Shown here piece by piece: positions 22,211-34,152 of a DNA stretch of 64,000 nt (within the stretch, counting starts at the first letter, position 1; the number at the start of each line of letters is the position of its first letter). The notes beneath the pieces were generated by a model that ran no database searches, was not told the DNA's origin, and was given only the letters and a program-made list of their open reading frames with translations. The stretch spans positions 33,595 to 97,594 of the forward strand of contig WTPW01000767.1 in the NCBI GenBank assembly GCA_009809945.1, given 5' to 3'. Origin of the DNA: Gigaspora margarita (Eukaryota; Glomeromycota; Glomeromycetes; Diversisporales; Gigasporaceae). The position numbers were made by a program, and so were the translations under genes.

Positions 22211-24122
22211 CGAAAATGAAAACACACCGAGTCAAAAATTAAATGTAGAAAAAGCAAGTAAAAAAAAAAGAATTGGAAATAACTATAATGATTGTCATTA
22301 TTTATTTATATTGGGGTCGACTAAAGCGGAGCAGAATAACGTGACACCCGACCAATCAAATTATAGATTTTTGATGATCCTCAGCAAACAAGAAAGAGAA
22401 ACAAAAAACCTGAAAAATACAAAAAACGACAGTCTAAACCTACCTTGGTGGGTTAATTACAAATGTCGAGAAGGAAATATTACCACCCGAAACCTATCTA
22501 ACCCTAAAGTTAATTCGATAAAATGTATTATAAGAAACTGCTCCACTTTAGGTCTCCCGAGTCACGTGAGGCAGATCACTTTTTGTCACGTAATTATCAC
22601 CTGCAGATCACAAATAAAAAGGGAATTTTGTGCGAGAACGATCTACAACTAATATATCCAAAATTAGTATTACTGAACAAACTGAAGCGTAAGAAATTTG
22701 GCTTGAAATTTTGATTGATAAATATTAATGATTCTTCTCTAATTTTGTTATTTTACTCTGAAATCTGACCTTTTTTTCTTTATTTCAGTTTAGATTTTGA
22801 ATCTTTTTCTCAAGATTAAATGAATTCAGGATCTTCTCGTTGTAACTCATTATCAAACAACTCGACCTTAATTACATACTATGTGTCACTGGAATAGCAG
22901 TAAGTTTTGTAACGGAATTATTTTCAATAGTAATAACTCTTTAGAAATTTGATAATTTCAATGTAAACTAACTCAACGTTAACACATTCTACATATCATT
23001 GGTAGGGATATAAAATTTTGTAATTTTGGGTAAGTTTCGGAAAATTAGGTTTCATGAAATTTGTAACTTTGAACACATTAGTTCCTGAAATCAGGTTTTC
23101 GGTGATTTAGGGGTTAAAATTCGGGTGTGTATTTAAATAAATGGTGCGATAGTGCTGGCCGAAGCTGGCATTTTATATATAACGTGATAAAAATTACATA
23201 AAATCCAATCACTCAGACTTATAAAAATACATATAAGATTGTAACGTTTATAACGCAACCCTAGCCATTGGAACAGCGAGAAAGTTTCGTAAAAAATTTT
23301 TTACGATAATTTCAAATGCAAACTAACTCAATCGCACACTGTGACACCGAAATGGTGATAAAGTTCTGTAACAGGATTTTTTAGACCTTTAAACAAAATC
23401 CTAACAACATAGGCTATCTTATATAATATTTTGAATATTGTCGTTCGTGATTACTGGTCCTGCGCGACATCATATGCTGCGTAGCTATCCTTATTTATTA
23501 TTATAATTATGGTCAATATCGTAACAGTAAATCTGGTTAGAAGAAAGGCAAGACTTATAGGTAAAATCACGGGTTAACACTTTTTATTAATGCATCAAGA
23601 ACTGGTTTTTTGAATTAATCAAAATTTTGTGATCTTATTGGCCAAAGTCATCGGATGATTTTGTAAGGTGTCAGGCACCCTATATTTAGCCGTAATATAT
23701 GTCAGAAGTGTTTGACATTACGGTAAATTAAAGGCATTTTGTGAAATCTAGTAAATACTATTTGCCAAATCCTAAACTAGTAAATTTGGGTAATGCCAAT
23801 ATCTTATTATGTGTAATATTGCATTAAAGTTAAATCATGTGGCTGGCATTAAGAAATTAAATTTTATAATTCGGGCCACGTCACATGATTCCCAAATTTT
23901 TGTCATTCAAAATTTTGGTTTTACACCATTTTTTTCCAAAAATTATGGATACATAATTTTCGACGTCCCGCAAATTCACGTGATATTACAGTTGGCCCCG
24001 TTAATATCAACTTAGTAAATTTGTAATATATTTTATACGTTTCACACATTTCACATGATCTGCTTGAATTTTGGTGGCGGTGATAGGACTTTGTCGTTTA
24101 CTATAAAAATAATTTCTCTTCG
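22211..24122. other. Gene-free interior of unit 1
   Basis: No gene supported. It contains two diverged direct copies of a phrase of about 150 bp (CACTGGAATAGCAGTAAGTT near 22888 and TGGAACAGCGAGAAAGTTTC near 23270, each followed by TGTAAACTAACTCA or GCAAACTAACTCA), and an inverted pair GCCGTAATAT/ATTACGG near 23690-23725. The short frame at 23809-24015 differs and is interrupted in unit 2, so it is not conserved as coding. Confidence 0.45.
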
Positions 24123-24391
24123 ATGTTCAAACAAGATATAAAAACAATAACTCAAGGTAAGTCACAGTTCTTTATACTACCTGTGATAATTTGATAAAAG
24201 ATAATTTTAATTGTGTATTTAATAATTTACTTGTTAAACCCATAATTATTATAAAAAAGACGCCGGTACATTTTATGATACAATATTTAAAAAGAAATCA
24301 AATCATTTGTTCGAGAATTTGAAGTATGTTCTCGATCATCATTTTACGATTATTGTGTATTTATCCTGCCTAATCATCTTGAATATTTCAG

Positions 24392-24943
24392 TCAAATAGA
24401 AATAACAGAGAATATGGTAATCTTGAAAAATGCATAGTGTTAGCGCAAGGTGCACTTGATAAATTTTCGAGCGGAACCTTTCTCTTTGATAAAAAGTTGA
24501 ATGATGTTAAAGAGAAATGTGAGTTTTTTTTTTTTATCTTTTAATAAAACGCATATCAAAATTTAAGACTATGAAATTTATGTCCGTTTTTGTTTTGTAA
24601 GTGAATAATGCAAAGCCAACTTTTACGTCATTATTGGAAGAACTGGAGACGTTAAAACAGGTGTGATACTATGAAACTTTGCAATTAAGATTAAACATTA
24701 ATTATTTATTAAGTAAATTAAACGAGTTTTCCTATATAGTCACGTCGTCTCCGACAAGATCTATACCAGCAGGATCACAAACAATTTATGGATAATCAAA
24801 ATCATGAGTTTAAAGTACGAGATCAAAAATTGATAAAGGAATATAGGACTATAATGGAAGAAGCTTTGAGAGGTGTTTACGATCCTTCCGCTTCTGTTAC
24901 ATCTAATATAACTTCTGGGAGTAGTAGTAAACATAATGATTGA
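24392..24943 (+). CDS. Small coiled-coil protein, possibly BLOC-1 subunit 5 (Muted)-like, copy 1
   Basis: Three exons join in phase: 24392-24518, 24602-24660 and 24740-24943, with GTGAGT and GTGTGA donors and standard AG acceptors. They encode SNRNNREYGNLEKCIVLAQG..., TSLLEELETLKQ, SRRLRQDLYQQDHKQFMDN, KVRDQKLIKEYRTIMEEAL, a Ser/Thr tail and a stop. The 131 residues seen are mostly charged helix with heptad-like spacing. The closing helix (Q-F-M-x-N ... E-x-K-L-I-K-E-Y) resembles the end of BLOC1S5, an endosome-lysosome sorting subunit, but this is a recollected likeness. The first exon is uncertain: ATG 24123 with donor GTAAGT at 24157 gives the wrong phase for the 24392 acceptor. Compared with copy 2 it has lost seven codons in frame (QAKQEFD). 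This is the better preserved copy. Confidence 0.5.
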
Positions 24944-25531
24944 ACTCTTTGGAGTATTAATGAACATATTGATTGATAAATTATTATTTACTAACATGTT
25001 TAAGAAATTTAAATATTTAGGAATTTAAAATTATGTTAAAATTAACCTCTATTTATCATCTAAATCCTTAAAAAGTATGCAATAGACATACTCATCAAAA
25101 TCATAAAGATATACCAGTGTATGAAATTCAAATCTTTTAAAAGTTCTCAAAATTTTTTAATGTTCTCAATATAGAAAATTTTAAATTTGTTTAAATATCA
25201 ACGTTCTCAATTAAAGAATATATTGAATTTCACACACGGGTTTTGTAGTAATACTTTACTTTAAAAAGCATTAATCCACACATTACTTCATTCTGAAATA
25301 AACTAGTAAAAGTAAACCATACCAACAAATAAATCAATTTTATGAATCTCTCTGGTCGCTTACGAATTACCCATCTTTTAAAACAAATAATCTATTGCAT
25401 ATTTAAAAAAAATATATATAAAGATCGTGATAAAATTTTATATACTTCTCATTCTCAATCTGTGGTGTAGGAATAAAAAAGCAAATTTATAGATTTAGAA
25501 TTTAATCGACAAAAAATAGGTTTAATTCTTT

Positions 25532-28500
25532 TTAAAAAATATTTAAATACCTATATGTCATTACTAAATCTCCATTTTGTTTCCATATATGTGATTTTAT
25601 GGGCGCCAATGTCATTGTAGGAGGCAATATCTGAAAAAAAAAAAGTTTTTAGAAAATCTCCTTAAAATAATAATAATAATAATAATAATAAAATCAATGA
25701 GATTCCATAAACAAACCTGATCTAAACAGACCAATTCCAACCACATTTCAGGTTAATAGAATTTGTCGTTTTTTCTTCGTCTTTTTCTATTAGAGTTTTC
25801 TCAGTTACAATTTCATCTCTTTCTCCTCCTCCAGATGAATCAAGCTCGAGTTTTTCTACTACATATGAAAGAATTTTTCGAGCCCTTAATATTCTATTAG
25901 CAGTTAACCGCGAATTCCTTATAAAGTTTGAAGGCAAATAGATTTCTTGTTAAAATTTAAAAATACATAAAATACATAATAGAAAACGTGTAAATCATTG
26001 CATTACCCGCTTGGTAACTCTTCAAGTTCGGAACCTTCATGAGGTTTTAATATAAACCCTATTTTGACTGATTCTTTTAGTGCAATTTTATTCTTTCATT
26101 TATAATTATTTAAAATGGTCCAATTAATAGCAATAAAATTATTAGGTGTTGTTGTACAGATAATAATAAATATACAACACATACTTTGAGTAAAAATTCC
26201 AATAACCAAGGATGCGCTCTGTGTTCAATTAATTCAACATCCTTGACCATGGTTTCAACTGCCCACGGTACGAGTCAACAAAAGTTGATGCTTCCGGAGG
26301 AACTTCAGAGATATAACAGTTGTATGAGGTGGTATTTGAATTTCAGGTGATTCATTTATCGGTAACTGCACGAAATGAGGCTAAATAAAAGGACGTATGT
26401 TACGTATTGTATGGATGTGGTCATGATGTATAGGGTAATGACGATTGGGATCACCAGTATGTTGCACCTGAACTTTCGATCTGGTGGGAGAATAACCTTT
26501 GTATAAATGGGAATTAAATTTAATTTTGCCAAGTTATCTTTTTAACAAACTCTTGGTAGATATAATTTACCTTTGATTCTTCATCCTTTCGAACTTGTGC
26601 ACTGGATTCATCCTGTGATTGTGTAGGAGCAGATGGTTTCGAATCAGTTTTTGTATCAGCGTTATTTTCCGTCGACACACTCATTCCACTTGATTCAGGT
26701 TTTGTTTCTGTATTAGGTGTCTTTGATATTTTACTGCGTACAGAAGTGAGTTTAAAACGACCGAATATAGAGCTTGAGGATCCGCTACTGCTTGATGTTT
26801 GATTAATAAGAGCTGTCGAGGCCGGTGGCGTCAAATTACCAGAGGGGCCAGTAGGACTAGTGGGTGAATTATGATGTGAGCCAGAAAAATAATCAGGTTG
26901 TTGAGATCCTGTAGCTGCAGGTGCAGTAAGTGGGCACGTTGTAAAAGCGGCCAACGGTGTAGTCGGAGATTGTGGTAGTGCAGATGTAGTCGGTAGAGGA
27001 GGATTAACATTTTGTGCTGTTGACACAGTAGGAAGTGTGGTGGGTGTATTATTTACGCTCAATTGTCCTGCCTGAACAGTAGCTGGTGGGAATGAAATAT
27101 GTTGTAACGGAAGTGAACGATCGTCTTGTAATTCTCGTCTATAATAATTAGGAAGTCTTTGCGGCATCAAGAGATTTTGTGCCTGAAGTTCTTCATATAT
27201 CTCTATCAAAGTCCTTGTAAAGTTTGCAAACAAATTTCTTAATACCTATTTTCCGAGATTGACTAGTAATTTTTGATTTAATTATTAATAACATGAAGGC
27301 ATTTTAATTAAATTTTTCATTCACAAAACATTCTTCTTTAATCTTCACGGATATCTGCACTTTCCTGTAAATCAAGCTCGTCCGCGTACGCTTCTGCATC
27401 AAAACAAGTTCTTTCATCAAGATGAACCGTTAAAACCTTTAAATATAGGGAAAATTAAATTTGTAACAAATTTCTCAAAGAATTTATCAATTAACATATA
27501 AATATAAATGTTTAAGAAAATAGTTTGCTCACTCCGATGCGTGTATCCACTTCACACCAAGTTGGTATATATTCGATAGTATTAACTTCCTGAACAACTT
27601 CATTGAAGTCACGCTTGCCGAACGTTTTAACTCGAATACACTATAATATTATTATATATCAACAATTTCTTAGTGTAATAGTGGTTCGAAATATAAAAGG
27701 CCAGATTATTTTTAGATTGCTTTTATATTTAAAATATTTTAATATTATATAATATATATACCAAAATAATATCCCACAATGCAACTTCTCCAGAATTATC
27801 AAGTGTAATAATATGCCGTCGATTATTTAATATAGTTTATTAAACCATGCTGACCTGTTTATACCATTTGAAAAACATTAAAATCATTATATACCAAGAC
27901 TGATACATATTTTAGAAAGTACCTTTAATAGCAAAGTCTTAAAGAAATTGGATCTCCAATGTCTAAACTTTCCAATTTCTGATCATCAGTAGTGACCGAA
28001 TATAATGTTGCAACTTCAACATCCAAAGTCACACCATATGATACTCCAGTAGACGTGAGGTTTATCATTGAAGATAACGGTATTGTATGTGGTGGCATTG
28101 GAGATAATTGTGGAGATGTTGGTGACATAGAAGGTGAAGAAGTTTGAGAAATTGCTTTACGAATATGCCTGGGAGGCACATCTAGCTATGAAGTCAAATA
28201 TGTTCAGAATGTATATTTGTGCAATGACCTGAAATTATGATTGCTAGATACATACCCATCGTTTTATACTAGAGTCAGAAGTTGCCGTCCAAATACATTT
28301 ATTATAAAGAGAGACAAGCTTATTGCAATAAAAAAGAAGGCCGATTTGTTTAGGATGCAACCAAAGAAGCCCCACTAAATGATTATCATTTCNTTCAAAT
28401 TTCGCATCGACATACCAACCGGGNATTTCCTGTTTACGCNGCATTAGCTCTTGGTAAGTAGCTCCTGCATCACTTAACTTCCCTTTCTCTGCTTTAACCA

Positions 28501-29224
28501 TTTGAACTATGTTATAGACACTACGTGCATGAATATATTGATCTTGATACTTGTGCGTTAGTACATTAATAATCGCCCCGTACGCACACTACTAGCAGCA
28601 AGTAGTTCGATATCACCCCGCATTTCCGGTGTAAGACGGCGATATTGTTGTGCTATCATTTGTATATTTCTCTCTTAGGATGTGAGTGCTCACCAATTAT
28701 ACCTGAAATACGCACTTGATTATCACTTTTCCAACTTTGAAAATTGATATGATATTCGCATCCATTATTTTCATGTGCGTTGTTTCGTTCTTCTAAGGTA
28801 TGTTCTTTTTTTCGTACTTCATAGCGACGCCCTTTAGAACAGTAGTAAACACGATGCCTAGGTTTTCCGTCATTTTTGTCTAGCTCACTTTTAACTAGCT
28901 AAAAGGCAAATCCTCGTTCACGGTCGTGGTTTGTAAGTCAGCTTTTATTAGTTAATACCTATACTATACACATATAAGAAAAAACCCCCATTTCACGTAC
29001 TTTTCAACATCGTTCCAATCACTAAAACTTTGCCCTTTAGCTAAGGGGTATAAACCCTCTTCAGAATCCGTTAATTCACTCTCATTCTCAGAATTCGTTA
29101 AACTATTACTTTCGTCAGTTTGTAATTGACCGTTAGAATTTAATATTTCGTCAAATAAATTCGTCGCAACACTACTACTAGTGAAACACAAATCCATTCT
29201 GGCGAAATTCTTCTTCACATTCAT
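25532..29224 (-). pseudogene. FAR1/MULE transposase N-terminus fused to WDR48 C-terminal half, copy 2 (broken)
   Basis: Same exon plan as the copy at 17560-21036, starting at ATG 29224 (MNVKKNFARMDLCFTSSSV). The junction is again in frame: PKQIGLLFYCNKLVSLYNK runs into IWTATSDSSIKRW. The long exon (about 26185-27255) keeps the low-complexity linker with SSSSGSSSSIFGRFKLTS, typical of the region before the WDR48 C-terminal domain. The last exon is intact here: SHIWKQNGDLVMTYRYLNIF then stop at 25532, matching the C-terminus of WDR48, which copy 1 has lost. Lesions differ from copy 1: shifts near 28676 and 28580, a 13-base loss near 27938, a 5-base loss near 27838, a TAG in RPFI*PHF, and a shift before CLDQ (25760). 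A very short interruption (about 28963-28998) between the two FAR1 exons may be a minimal intron or an insertion. Confidence 0.75.
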
Positions 29225-29688
29225 TTTAAAATGCTGTATAAAGTTGTTAGTTCTGTTAATAATAGGCAGTATATAATACGATCGATTATATAGTTAAGTA
29301 AAATAAAGGTTAGCAAGGTTTGTAATGCGATCGATCATATGGTTACATAGAATAAAAGTGAACGGTTAGGTTAAAAACTAAAAATCGCGTAATAGTAATG
29401 CATATGACGCGTGAATCATAAGTATTTTATATATTGTTACACAGATAGGTGAAAATCACCATAAGCGCGTTTTATAATAACTGTTATACAAAAATATTTC
29501 ACTTTTACAAAAAATAAAAATTATGATTTTATACATGTAAAACTAATCATTTTTATTAAGTCTATGAAAAATTTTTAATTACTAAAAGTTCGCTTACAAC
29601 TAAATATTATGAAAATTTATTAACTTTATATATAAAAAAAAAAACATAAAAAAAAAAAAAAGGAATAAAATTTTTTTTGAGATACTTC

Positions 29689-29847
29689 GTTTTGGAGATT
29701 ATATCTCCTACTTGTCCCAACCACCACGTAGAGGTGTATCTCATCGGTTGGGAAGGTTTACCCCCAACCCGTCTCCCACTATCCCCGGTACTTGTCGTGG
29801 CTCGGTTCCCAGTTCAAGTGGGTAGGTTGTTCTTTTGAATCATTAAT
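29689..29847. other. Conserved GC-rich island, copy 2
   Basis: Counterpart of 21433-21600, with about two differences, both C to T, by eye alignment. It begins GAGATACTTCGTTTTGGAGA, has the same potential hairpins, and sits at the same position relative to the chimera start and the A-rich microsatellite. No ORF in it is shared between copies in a way that suggests protein. Confidence 0.45.
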
Positions 29848-29929
29848 ATTTTATATTTCATCAGCTTTATCAATTTATTATTCTCTCTAGAGTTTGAGAG
29901 ATATTAAAAACGCTACAGAAAAAAAAATG

Positions 29930-30215
29930 CTACAAAAAAAACACGTTACAAAAGAAAAAATGTTACAAAAAGAAACACACAAAAAATAACATGCTACAAA
30001 AGAAAAAACACAAAACAAAAGAAAAAACACAAAACAAAAGAAAAAAACACAAAACAAAAGAAAAAAACAAAACAAAAGAAAAAACACAAAACAAAAGAAA
30101 AACACAAAGCAAAAGAAAAAAACACAAAACAAAAGAAAAACACAAAACAAAAGAAAAAACACAAAACCAAAGAAAAATCACAAAACAAAAGAAAAATCAC
30201 AAAACAAAACGTAAC
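29930..30215. repeat. (ACAAAACAAAAGAAAAA)n microsatellite, copy 2
   Basis: About fifteen copies of AAACACAAAACAAAAGAAA with small length changes. The predicted Lys/Gln/Thr or Phe/Cys/Leu-rich frames through it are the repeat read in three phases and are not proteins. It corresponds to the N-gapped tract of unit 1. Confidence 0.9.
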
Positions 30216-31064
30216 GAGAAAAAACTATACTACGAAAGAAAAAACACACTACGAAAAAGAAAACACATCGAGTAAAAAATTAAATGTAGAAAAAGCAAGT
30301 GAAAAAAAAAATATTGGAAATAACTATAATACAAGTTTTTTTTTATTGTCATTATTTATTTATATTCGAGGATCATGGGGTCGACTAAGCGGAGCAGCAT
30401 AGCGTGACACCCGACCAATCAAATTATAGATTTTTGATGATCCTCAGCAAACAAGAAAGAGAAACAAAAAACCTGAAAAATACAAAAAACGACAGTCTAA
30501 ACCTACCTTGGTGGGTTAATTAAAAATGTCGAGAAGGAAATATTTCTACCTGAAACCTATCTAACCCTAAAGTTAATGTATTATAAGAAACTGCTCCACT
30601 TTAGACTTATTGTCCGAGTCACGTGAGGTAGATCACGTAATTATCACCTGCAGATCTCGATATGTCACATAAATAAAAAGGGAATTTTGTGCGTGTATGA
30701 TCTACAACTATTAACATTATCCAATTCAACGAAAAATAGTATTAATGAACAAACTGAAGCGTAAAAAATTTGGCTTGAATTTTGATTGATAAGTATGATT
30801 GATTTATAGGACTAGAAATACCAGTCTAAAAAATTTCAAAAAAAATTTCGCTAGAAAAAAAACATTTCGCTATTAGGTTAGGGTTAGGGTGTTGCTAATA
30901 GGTTGGGTTACAAGGTATTTTTTATACCAAAATTTTGCAAGGAAAACTTTTAATTAGTACGCAGAAGGCAGTTTCATAGGCGAAATTTCGTGTTATGAAC
31001 GATTTTTCATTTATTTTTGTTTCTTGAACTTTTCACGTTACACCTGATCTCGAAATATCATTGG

Positions 31065-32825
31065 GCACGTAGGTATTCTGTGCCAGGTTAGTTGATCATG
31101 TGGCGCAGGTAAATTTTTTTGAATTATTAATGTTAGGGTTAGGGTTAAGGGGCAAGGTTAGCAAGACATATAGTAAAATCGTTCAAGGAGAACTTTTTGT
31201 TAGTGCACTAAAGGTGGTTTTTTATGCAAAATATGCGATTTTTGACAAAGCGAACTGTTGTTTAGCAGGGGGGACTTTTGTTTCCGATGATTTCCGGGAT
31301 CGACGTTACACAAGTATTTATATAGCGTAGTACTGTAAAACCAGAATTTTTCGGGTCTAAGCAAACTTAAAAAAAAANTAACAATCGATACAACACTTTA
31401 TTAACAAAAGAGCTTCCTAGCAAGCGTCTCTTTGTTGAATCACGGTGAATCACGCCGAATCACACAATAAAAAGGTAGATATACTAAGAGTTGAAGTATT
31501 GTCTACCGTATAGCAGAAGGTAATAAAAATATATTTTATTGCTTAATTTATAAACTTTAACGTCGTTTTTTTTTAGTTTTTTTTCGTCTTTTTTCTTTTG
31601 TTATCCAAATAATTAACTTGTTTATTTTTCATTTATAAATTTATGTAGACTGTTTTCGAAATTTATATGTATTCTCTATAAGATGTTTGATTCATTTTAG
31701 ATATGCGATAGTATAGTTTTATTAATTATAGATGAAGTATAATAAAGGGCGTGTAACTTGTTATAAGAAACTTTATTAATAAAGCTCTTGTGTTTAGAAG
31801 CTATATTTTAACCTGAGCGAATAGTTTTATTCATTTACAACGCGATTTAGTTTGCTTCGAAGCTACGAAAGAAATTGTATTATGTTTAATGATTATCTAT
31901 CTGTTTTCACAGAAAGTGTATCACGTGGATAATAACCCATTTTATGATTGGTCAACTACCTCATGATCAGACCCGTGCATTTCCGAAAAATACAAAAGTC
32001 CCCCCTGCTGTNGTTACACAAGTATTTATATAGCGTAGTACTGTAAAACCAGAATTTTTCGGGTCTAAGCAAACTTAAAAAAAAAATAACAATCGATACA
32101 ACACTTTATTAACAAAAGAGCTTCCTAGCAAGCGTCTCTTTGTTGAATCACGGTGAATCACGCCGAATCACACAATAAAAAGGTAGATATACTAAGAGTT
32201 GAAGTATTGTCTACCGTATAGCAGAAGGTAATAAAAATATATTTTATTGCTTAATTTATAAACTTTAACGTCGTTTTTTTTTAGTTTTTTTTCGTCTTTT
32301 TTCTTTTGTTATCCAAATAATTAACTTGTTTATTTTTCATTTATAAATTTATGTAGACTGTTTTCGAAATTTATATGTATTCTCTATAAGATGTTTGATT
32401 CATTTTAGATATGCGATAGTATAGTTTTATTAATTATAGATGAAGTATAATAAAGGGCGTGTAACTTGTTATAAGAAACTTTATTAATAAAGCTCTTGTG
32501 TTTAGAAGCTATATTTTAACCTGAGCGAATAGTTTTATTCATTTACAACGCGATTTAGTTTGCTTCGAAGCTACGAAAGAAATTGTATTATGTTTAATGA
32601 TTATCTATCTGTTTTCACAGAAAGTGTATCACGTGGATAATAACCCATTTTATGATTGGTCAACTACCTCATGATCAGACCCGTGCATTTCCGAAAAATA
32701 CAAAAGTCCCCCCTGCTCTGTTGTTTTGAAATTTTTATAAGTGTGTTACGTTACACCTGATCTTGAAATCTGATTGGCAGTTCGGCCATATGATCGGCAT
32801 AACCTGGCACAGAAAACCGATGTGC
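31065..32825. mobile_element. Middle MULE-type element of the nest
   Basis: Ends GCACGTAGGTATTCTGTGCC and, inverted at the right, GCACATCGGTTTTCTGTGCC, each continuing AGGTTA. The 9-bp flanks are TATCATTGG (31056-31064) and TATGATTGG (32826-32834), one mismatch. A 9-bp duplication is the mark of Mutator-like elements. It carries a second copy of the recurrent module (31130-31230). The 76-residue frame at 31100-31330 crosses this module and the inner element end and is not a gene. Confidence 0.75.
31264..32717. mobile_element. Inner MULE-type element with perfect 18-bp ends and 9-bp duplication
   Basis: Perfect terminal inverted repeats AGCAGGGGGGACTTTTGT (31264-31281) and its inverse (32700-32717), flanked by identical CTGTTGTTT (31255-31263 and 32718-32726). 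The interior consists of two nearly identical copies of about 0.7 kb, starting GTTACACAAGTATTTATATA at about 31305 and 32014, separated by a right-end repeat and a single N (32013). The native element is probably about 0.75 kb, repeated either by insertion of one into another or by misassembly at the N. No ORF. Confidence 0.85.
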
Positions 32826-34152
32826 TATGATTGGCTAGCGAAATTTTTTAGACTGGTATTTTAAATTGATTCTTCTCTAATTTTGTTATTTTACTCTGAA
32901 ATCTGACCTTTTTTCTTTATTTCAGTTTAGATTTTGAATCTTTTTCTCAAGATTAAAATGAATTCAGGATCTTCTCGTTGTAACTCATTATCAAACAACT
33001 CGATGTTAATTACATACTATGTGTCACTGGAATAGCAGTAAGTTTTGTATTATTTTCAATAGCAATAACTCATTAGAAATTTGATAATTTCAATGTAAAC
33101 TAACTTAATGTTAACACATTCTACATATCGCTGGTAGGGATATAAAATTACTGTAATTTTTGGTAAGTTTCGGAAAATTAGTTTTCATGAAATTTGTAAC
33201 TTTGAACACATTAGTTCCTGAAATCAGGTTTTCGGTGATTTAGGGGTTACAATTCGGGTGTGTATTTAAATAAATGGTGCGATGGTGCTGGCCGAAGCTG
33301 GCATTTTATATATAACGTGATGAAAATTACATAAAATCCAATCATTCAAACTTACGTAAAAATACACATAAGATTGTAACGTTTGTAACGCAGCCCTAGC
33401 CATTGGAACAGCGAGAAAGTTTTGTAAAAAATTTTTTACGATAATTTCAAATGCAAACTAACTCAATCGCACACTGTGACACCGAAATGGTGATTAAGTT
33501 CTGTAACAGGATTTTTTAGACCTTTAAACAAAATCCTAACAACATAAGTTATCTTATATAATATTTTGAATATTGTCGTTCGTGATTACTGGTCCTGCGC
33601 GACATAATATGCTGCGTAGCTATCCTTATTTATTATTATAATTATGGCTTACTCTATCAATATCGTAACAGTAAATCAGGTTAGAAGAAAGGCAAGACTT
33701 ATAGGTAAAATCACGGGTTAACACTTTTTATTAATGCATCAAGAACTGGTTTTTGGATTAATCAAAATTTTGTGATCTTATTGACCAAAGTCATCGGATG
33801 ATTTCGTAAGGTGTCAGGCACCCTTTATTTAGCCGTAATATAATTTATATGTCAGAAAGTGTTTGACATTACGGTAAATTAAAGGCATTTTGTGAAACTA
33901 GTAAATACTATTTGCCAAATCCTTTGAGACCGATGTACCGACAATGCATTAAAGTTAAATCATGCGGCTGGCATTAAGAATTTAATTTTATAATTCGGGT
34001 CACGTCACATGATTCCTAAATTTTGTCATTCAAAATTTTGGTTTTTTATGGTCCAAAAATTATGGATACATAATTACCGACGTCCCCGCAAATTCACGTG
34101 GTATTACAGTTGGCCCCCGTTAATATCAACCTAAAAATTTGTAATCTGATAT

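Larger units (their letters stand above)
17500..25445. repeat. Tandem segmental duplication, unit 1 (about 7.9 kb)
   Basis: The sequence beginning TTCTCATTCTCAATCTGTGG at 17500 restarts at 25446, directly after AAATTTTATATAC. The end of unit 2 has the same AAATTTTATATAC (to 36008), followed by different sequence. The unit therefore repeats head to tail with one clean junction at 25445/25446. Contents in order: FAR1-WDR48 chimera (minus), GC-rich island, A-rich microsatellite with an N gap (21703-22119), a 1.9-kb gene-free stretch, and the small coiled-coil gene (plus). The copies differ by many small indels; unit 1 also lacks about 240 bp of the Pro/Ser-rich part of the WDR48 exon. Confidence 0.9.
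30805..32864. mobile_element. Outer MULE-type inverted-repeat element of a three-level nest
   Basis: Terminal repeats AAATACCAGTCTAAAAAATT (30816 rightward) and its perfect inverse near 32857. ATTGATT flanks both sides (30798-30804 and 32865-32871). Unit 1 has the uninterrupted site at about 22716. Outside its own nested insertion only about 0.3 kb is native sequence: the recurrent module (GTTAGGGTTAGGG, AAAATTTTGCAAGGAA, TTAGTACGCAGAAGG, GTTTCATAGGCGAAAT). No transposase. The duplication is too short to fix the superfamily by itself. Confidence 0.65.

Noticed and set aside
21546..22652. Long reading frames (up to 368 codons) on both strands across 21703-22119
   Set aside because: They run through Ns and an A-rich microsatellite; the sequenced counterpart at 29930-30215 is pure repeat.
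30880..31160. TTAGGGTTAGGG words as telomere remnants
   Set aside because: Only one to three units at each site, always within a longer conserved module of mobile elements, never in an array.
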